Program-made: the position numbers and the translations under genes
Notes under the pieces: model-generated
Databases searched by the model: none
The model's input: the letters and a program-made list of their open reading frames with translations, nothing else
Told to the model about the DNA's origin: nothing
Part shown: positions 6,273 to 7,973 of the stretch, one piece after another
Position numbering within the stretch: position 1 is the stretch's first letter
Layout: each line of letters begins with the position of its first letter
From: an uncultured Chlamydiae bacterium
GTDB taxonomy: Bacteria > Chlamydiota > Chlamydiia > Chlamydiales > Rhabdochlamydiaceae
Length of the DNA stretch: 7,973 nucleotides
Assembly (NCBI GenBank): GCA_903867585.1
Contig: CAIPRZ010000048.1
Location: 1 to 7,973 of the forward strand
Direction of reading: 5' to 3'

Positions 6273-7973
6273 GAAAAAAGAAGTTCTAAAACCCCTTCGC
6301 TATTTTGTGTGGTGTGCTCAGAAAGCTCATCAAGGAGGGCCCATTTTGAAGCTTTAAGTTCTTGAATTTTCTTTTCTAAAGTATTTATCGTAAGATAGCG
6401 TCTAGCAACCACTGATCCTTTACGCCCAAGTCTATAGGCCCGATCAATGGCCTGTCTTTCTGCGGCCTCATTCCACCAAGGATCGGCAATAAGTACATAA
6501 TCTGCCATTTGCAAGTTAAGTCCAACACCACCTGCTTTTAAGCTCATAAGAAGAACATTTTTATCAGCTTTAAAAGAATCTATAGCCTTATCCCGATCAA
6601 GAGTTTGACCATCTAAATATGCATAGGAAATGTTTTGGGTTTCTAAATGCTGTTTTAAAAGGGTTAAATAGCTTGTAAATTGAGAAAAGACGATAACTTT
6701 TTGAGATGAGTTCACAATCGAGGTAATATCTTCTATGATTTGCCAGGTTTTAGGGCTCATTTCCTCAATCTCAGGATCAATAAGCCTTGGATCTAACGCG
6801 GCAAAACGGAGTTTTGTGAGTAATTGGAAAGCATGGAGAGGATTTTTTTTAGCTGACTCAAGAAGTCCTGAGTAGATCAGGTTTTGAGATTCATTCATCT
6901 CAATATCGATATTTTGTTCAAATAGAGGAGGTAAATCGCTCAGAACCTGTTTTTTAGTTCTTCTTAAAATAAAAGGAGCGAGCCTTTTTTTAATCTTTGA
7001 AGCATTAAGAACAGAAGACAACCCTTGAAAATCTTCCACAAGCTTACTATCTAAAAACTGAAAAATACTGATGACATCATTTAAAGAATTCTCAATGGGA
7101 GTACCGGTCAGAGCCAGTCTATAAGGGGCTTTAATTTGACAAACTTTACTAAAAAGCTGGGTTTGTGAATTTTTAATCGCTTGGGCCTCATCCACAATAA
7201 CAAGACTTGTTTTAAGTGCTTGATCGGTCGCCCTTAATTCATGAAAGGTCATCACCTGAATTTGCACATCAATCCCTTTTAGAAAGGTAGAAATAGCCTC
7301 TTGCCACTGGGTTTTAATACTTTTAGGGCATAGAACAAGAGCCCCTAAGGGAAGGGCTAATTTTATAAGATCAACAAGTGCTAAAACTTGCACCGTTTTA
7401 CCAAGGCCCATATCATCAGCTAAAAGAACAGACTGATTTTTATGAATTTTATTTAAAAGCCAAGCAACGCCCTGCTTTTGAAAATCTAGAAGCTTTAAAG
7501 TGAAATAATCAAACTTGAGTTGATCTAAAGGTAATAGGGTTTGATCAGTAATATCGATCTGCTTAAAGCTAAAATCCCCTTTAAGATGCGTGGCAAATTC
7601 AAGGACCTCCCCTTTTTTAGAGGCCTTACAAAGAACATCCAGTTCTTGAAACAAATTTAAAGGTAAAATTCCGACCTCTTTAGAATCTAAAACTACAAAA
7701 GGATTTTTCTTAATTACCGATTCCATCAAGGCATCGAGGGCGGCCTTTTTATCACCAAAAGAAAGCTCTAATTTAAGCTCTGCTTTTAAAGCTGATTCAT
7801 CCATAGATCCTGCAGCTTTTTCTAAAAGGAGAACTTTTTGATTTTTAAGGGTTTTAATGACAAAACTAAGTTCTATCAACTTTCTAAAGACTATTTCTTG
7901 ATCGATAGAAGAGACAAAATATTCTCTTCCGCTTTTTTTAACCTGATTTTCTACAAGTAAAGATTCCCAAAAT
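6269..7973 (-). CDS. SNF2/Rad54-family DNA-dependent ATPase (DEAD/DEAH helicase superfamily 2), 5' end outside window
   Basis: This is the C-terminal 567 codons of a SNF2-type ATPase, a superfamily 2 motor that translocates on duplex DNA and remodels protein-DNA complexes. Visible motifs in order are the FQKQGVAWL entry segment (near 7460-7485), Walker A in DDMGLGKT (7394-7417), Walker B as DEAQ instead of DEAH (7181-7192), motif III LTGTPIEN (7088-7111), FILRRTKKQVLSDLPP after it, motif IV KVIVFSQF, motif V MSLKAGGVGLNL, and motif VI QAIDRAYRLGRKG (6416-6454). Motif VI keeps both arginines, but the usual Gln of 'R.GQ' is Arg. Both RecA-like lobes are complete. The frame stays open upstream of a TTG at 7879 to the window edge, reading FWESLLVENQVKKSGREYF and onward, so that TTG is not the start. 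Chlamydial relatives (from memory CT555 and CT708) are over 1,000 residues, consistent with a missing N-terminal half. The stop overlaps that of the coiled-coil gene. Confidence 0.93.
   Translation of the reverse strand, partial: FWESLLVENQVKKSGREYFVSSIDQEIVFRKLIELSFVIKTLKNQKVLLLEKAAGSMDESALKAELKLELSFGDKKAALDALMESVIKKNPFVVLDSKEVGILPLNLFQELDVLCKASKKGEVLEFATHLKGDFSFKQIDITDQTLLPLDQLKFDYFTLKLLDFQKQGVAWLLNKIHKNQSVLLADDMGLGKTVQVLALVDLIKLALPLGALVLCPKSIKTQWQEAISTFLKGIDVQIQVMTFHELRATDQALKTSLVIVDEAQAIKNSQTQLFSKVCQIKAPYRLALTGTPIENSLNDVISIFQFLDSKLVEDFQGLSSVLNASKIKKRLAPFILRRTKKQVLSDLPPLFEQNIDIEMNESQNLIYSGLLESAKKNPLHAFQLLTKLRFAALDPRLIDPEIEEMSPKTWQIIEDITSIVNSSQKVIVFSQFTSYLTLLKQHLETQNISYAYLDGQTLDRDKAIDSFKADKNVLLMSLKAGGVGLNLQMADYVLIADPWWNEAAERQAIDRAYRLGRKGSVVARRYLTINTLEKKIQELKASKWALLDELSEHTTQNSEGVLELLFS

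Noticed and set aside
7877..7879. TTG on the minus strand as the start of the helicase
   Set aside because: 31 further in-frame codons without a stop lead to the window edge, and family members are much longer.
1..7973. CRISPR array, tRNA or rRNA genes, insertion sequences, phage attachment sites
   Set aside because: No regularly spaced repeats, cloverleaf sequence, transposase frame or long direct or inverted repeats were seen on reading both strands.

Overview
The window is AT-rich and densely coded. It most resembles a chromosome segment from the phylum Chlamydiae, probably one of the environmental (amoeba- or animal-associated) families rather than Chlamydia itself. The signs are a pheT with no pheS beside it, a lipoprotein gene directly downstream of pheT and a membrane-anchored gene diverging upstream (from memory, the C. 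trachomatis CT474-CT475-CT476 order), a SNF2-family helicase, and a strong match to the sigma-54 promoter consensus. The phylum call is inference from gene content and order; no database was searched.

Layout, left to right. (1) Positions 1-1256, plus strand: the 3' part of an autotransporter gene whose start lies outside the window. It encodes one recognisable YVTN-type beta-propeller blade, a linker, and a C-terminal outer-membrane barrel. (2) 1258-2415, minus strand, tail-to-tail with the first gene: a protein with an N-terminal membrane anchor and a C-terminal LysM domain. (3) 2416-2479: a 64-base divergent promoter region containing the palindrome GTTATAAC. (4) 2480-4840, plus: pheT, the phenylalanyl-tRNA synthetase beta subunit. 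(5) 4876-5850, plus: a lipoprotein with MORN_2-like repeats, probably co-transcribed with pheT, followed by a clear intrinsic terminator. (6) 5888-6013, minus: a 41-codon lipoprotein gene, easily missed, with a strong ribosome binding site. (7) 6058-6074: a sigma-54 promoter element driving (8) a 55-residue coiled-coil protein at 6105-6272. (9) 6269-7973, minus: a SNF2 helicase that overlaps the previous stop codon and runs off the right edge.

Four of the six proteins are predicted to act at or beyond the cell envelope (autotransporter, LysM protein and two lipoproteins), and two handle nucleic acids (PheT, helicase). The strongest candidates for something undescribed are the sigma-54-driven coiled-coil microprotein with the divergent micro-lipoprotein beside it, and the propeller-autotransporter fusion. 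Both outermost genes are cut by the window edges, and the first in-frame start-like codons near those edges (GTG at 3, TTG at 7879) should not be taken as real starts.
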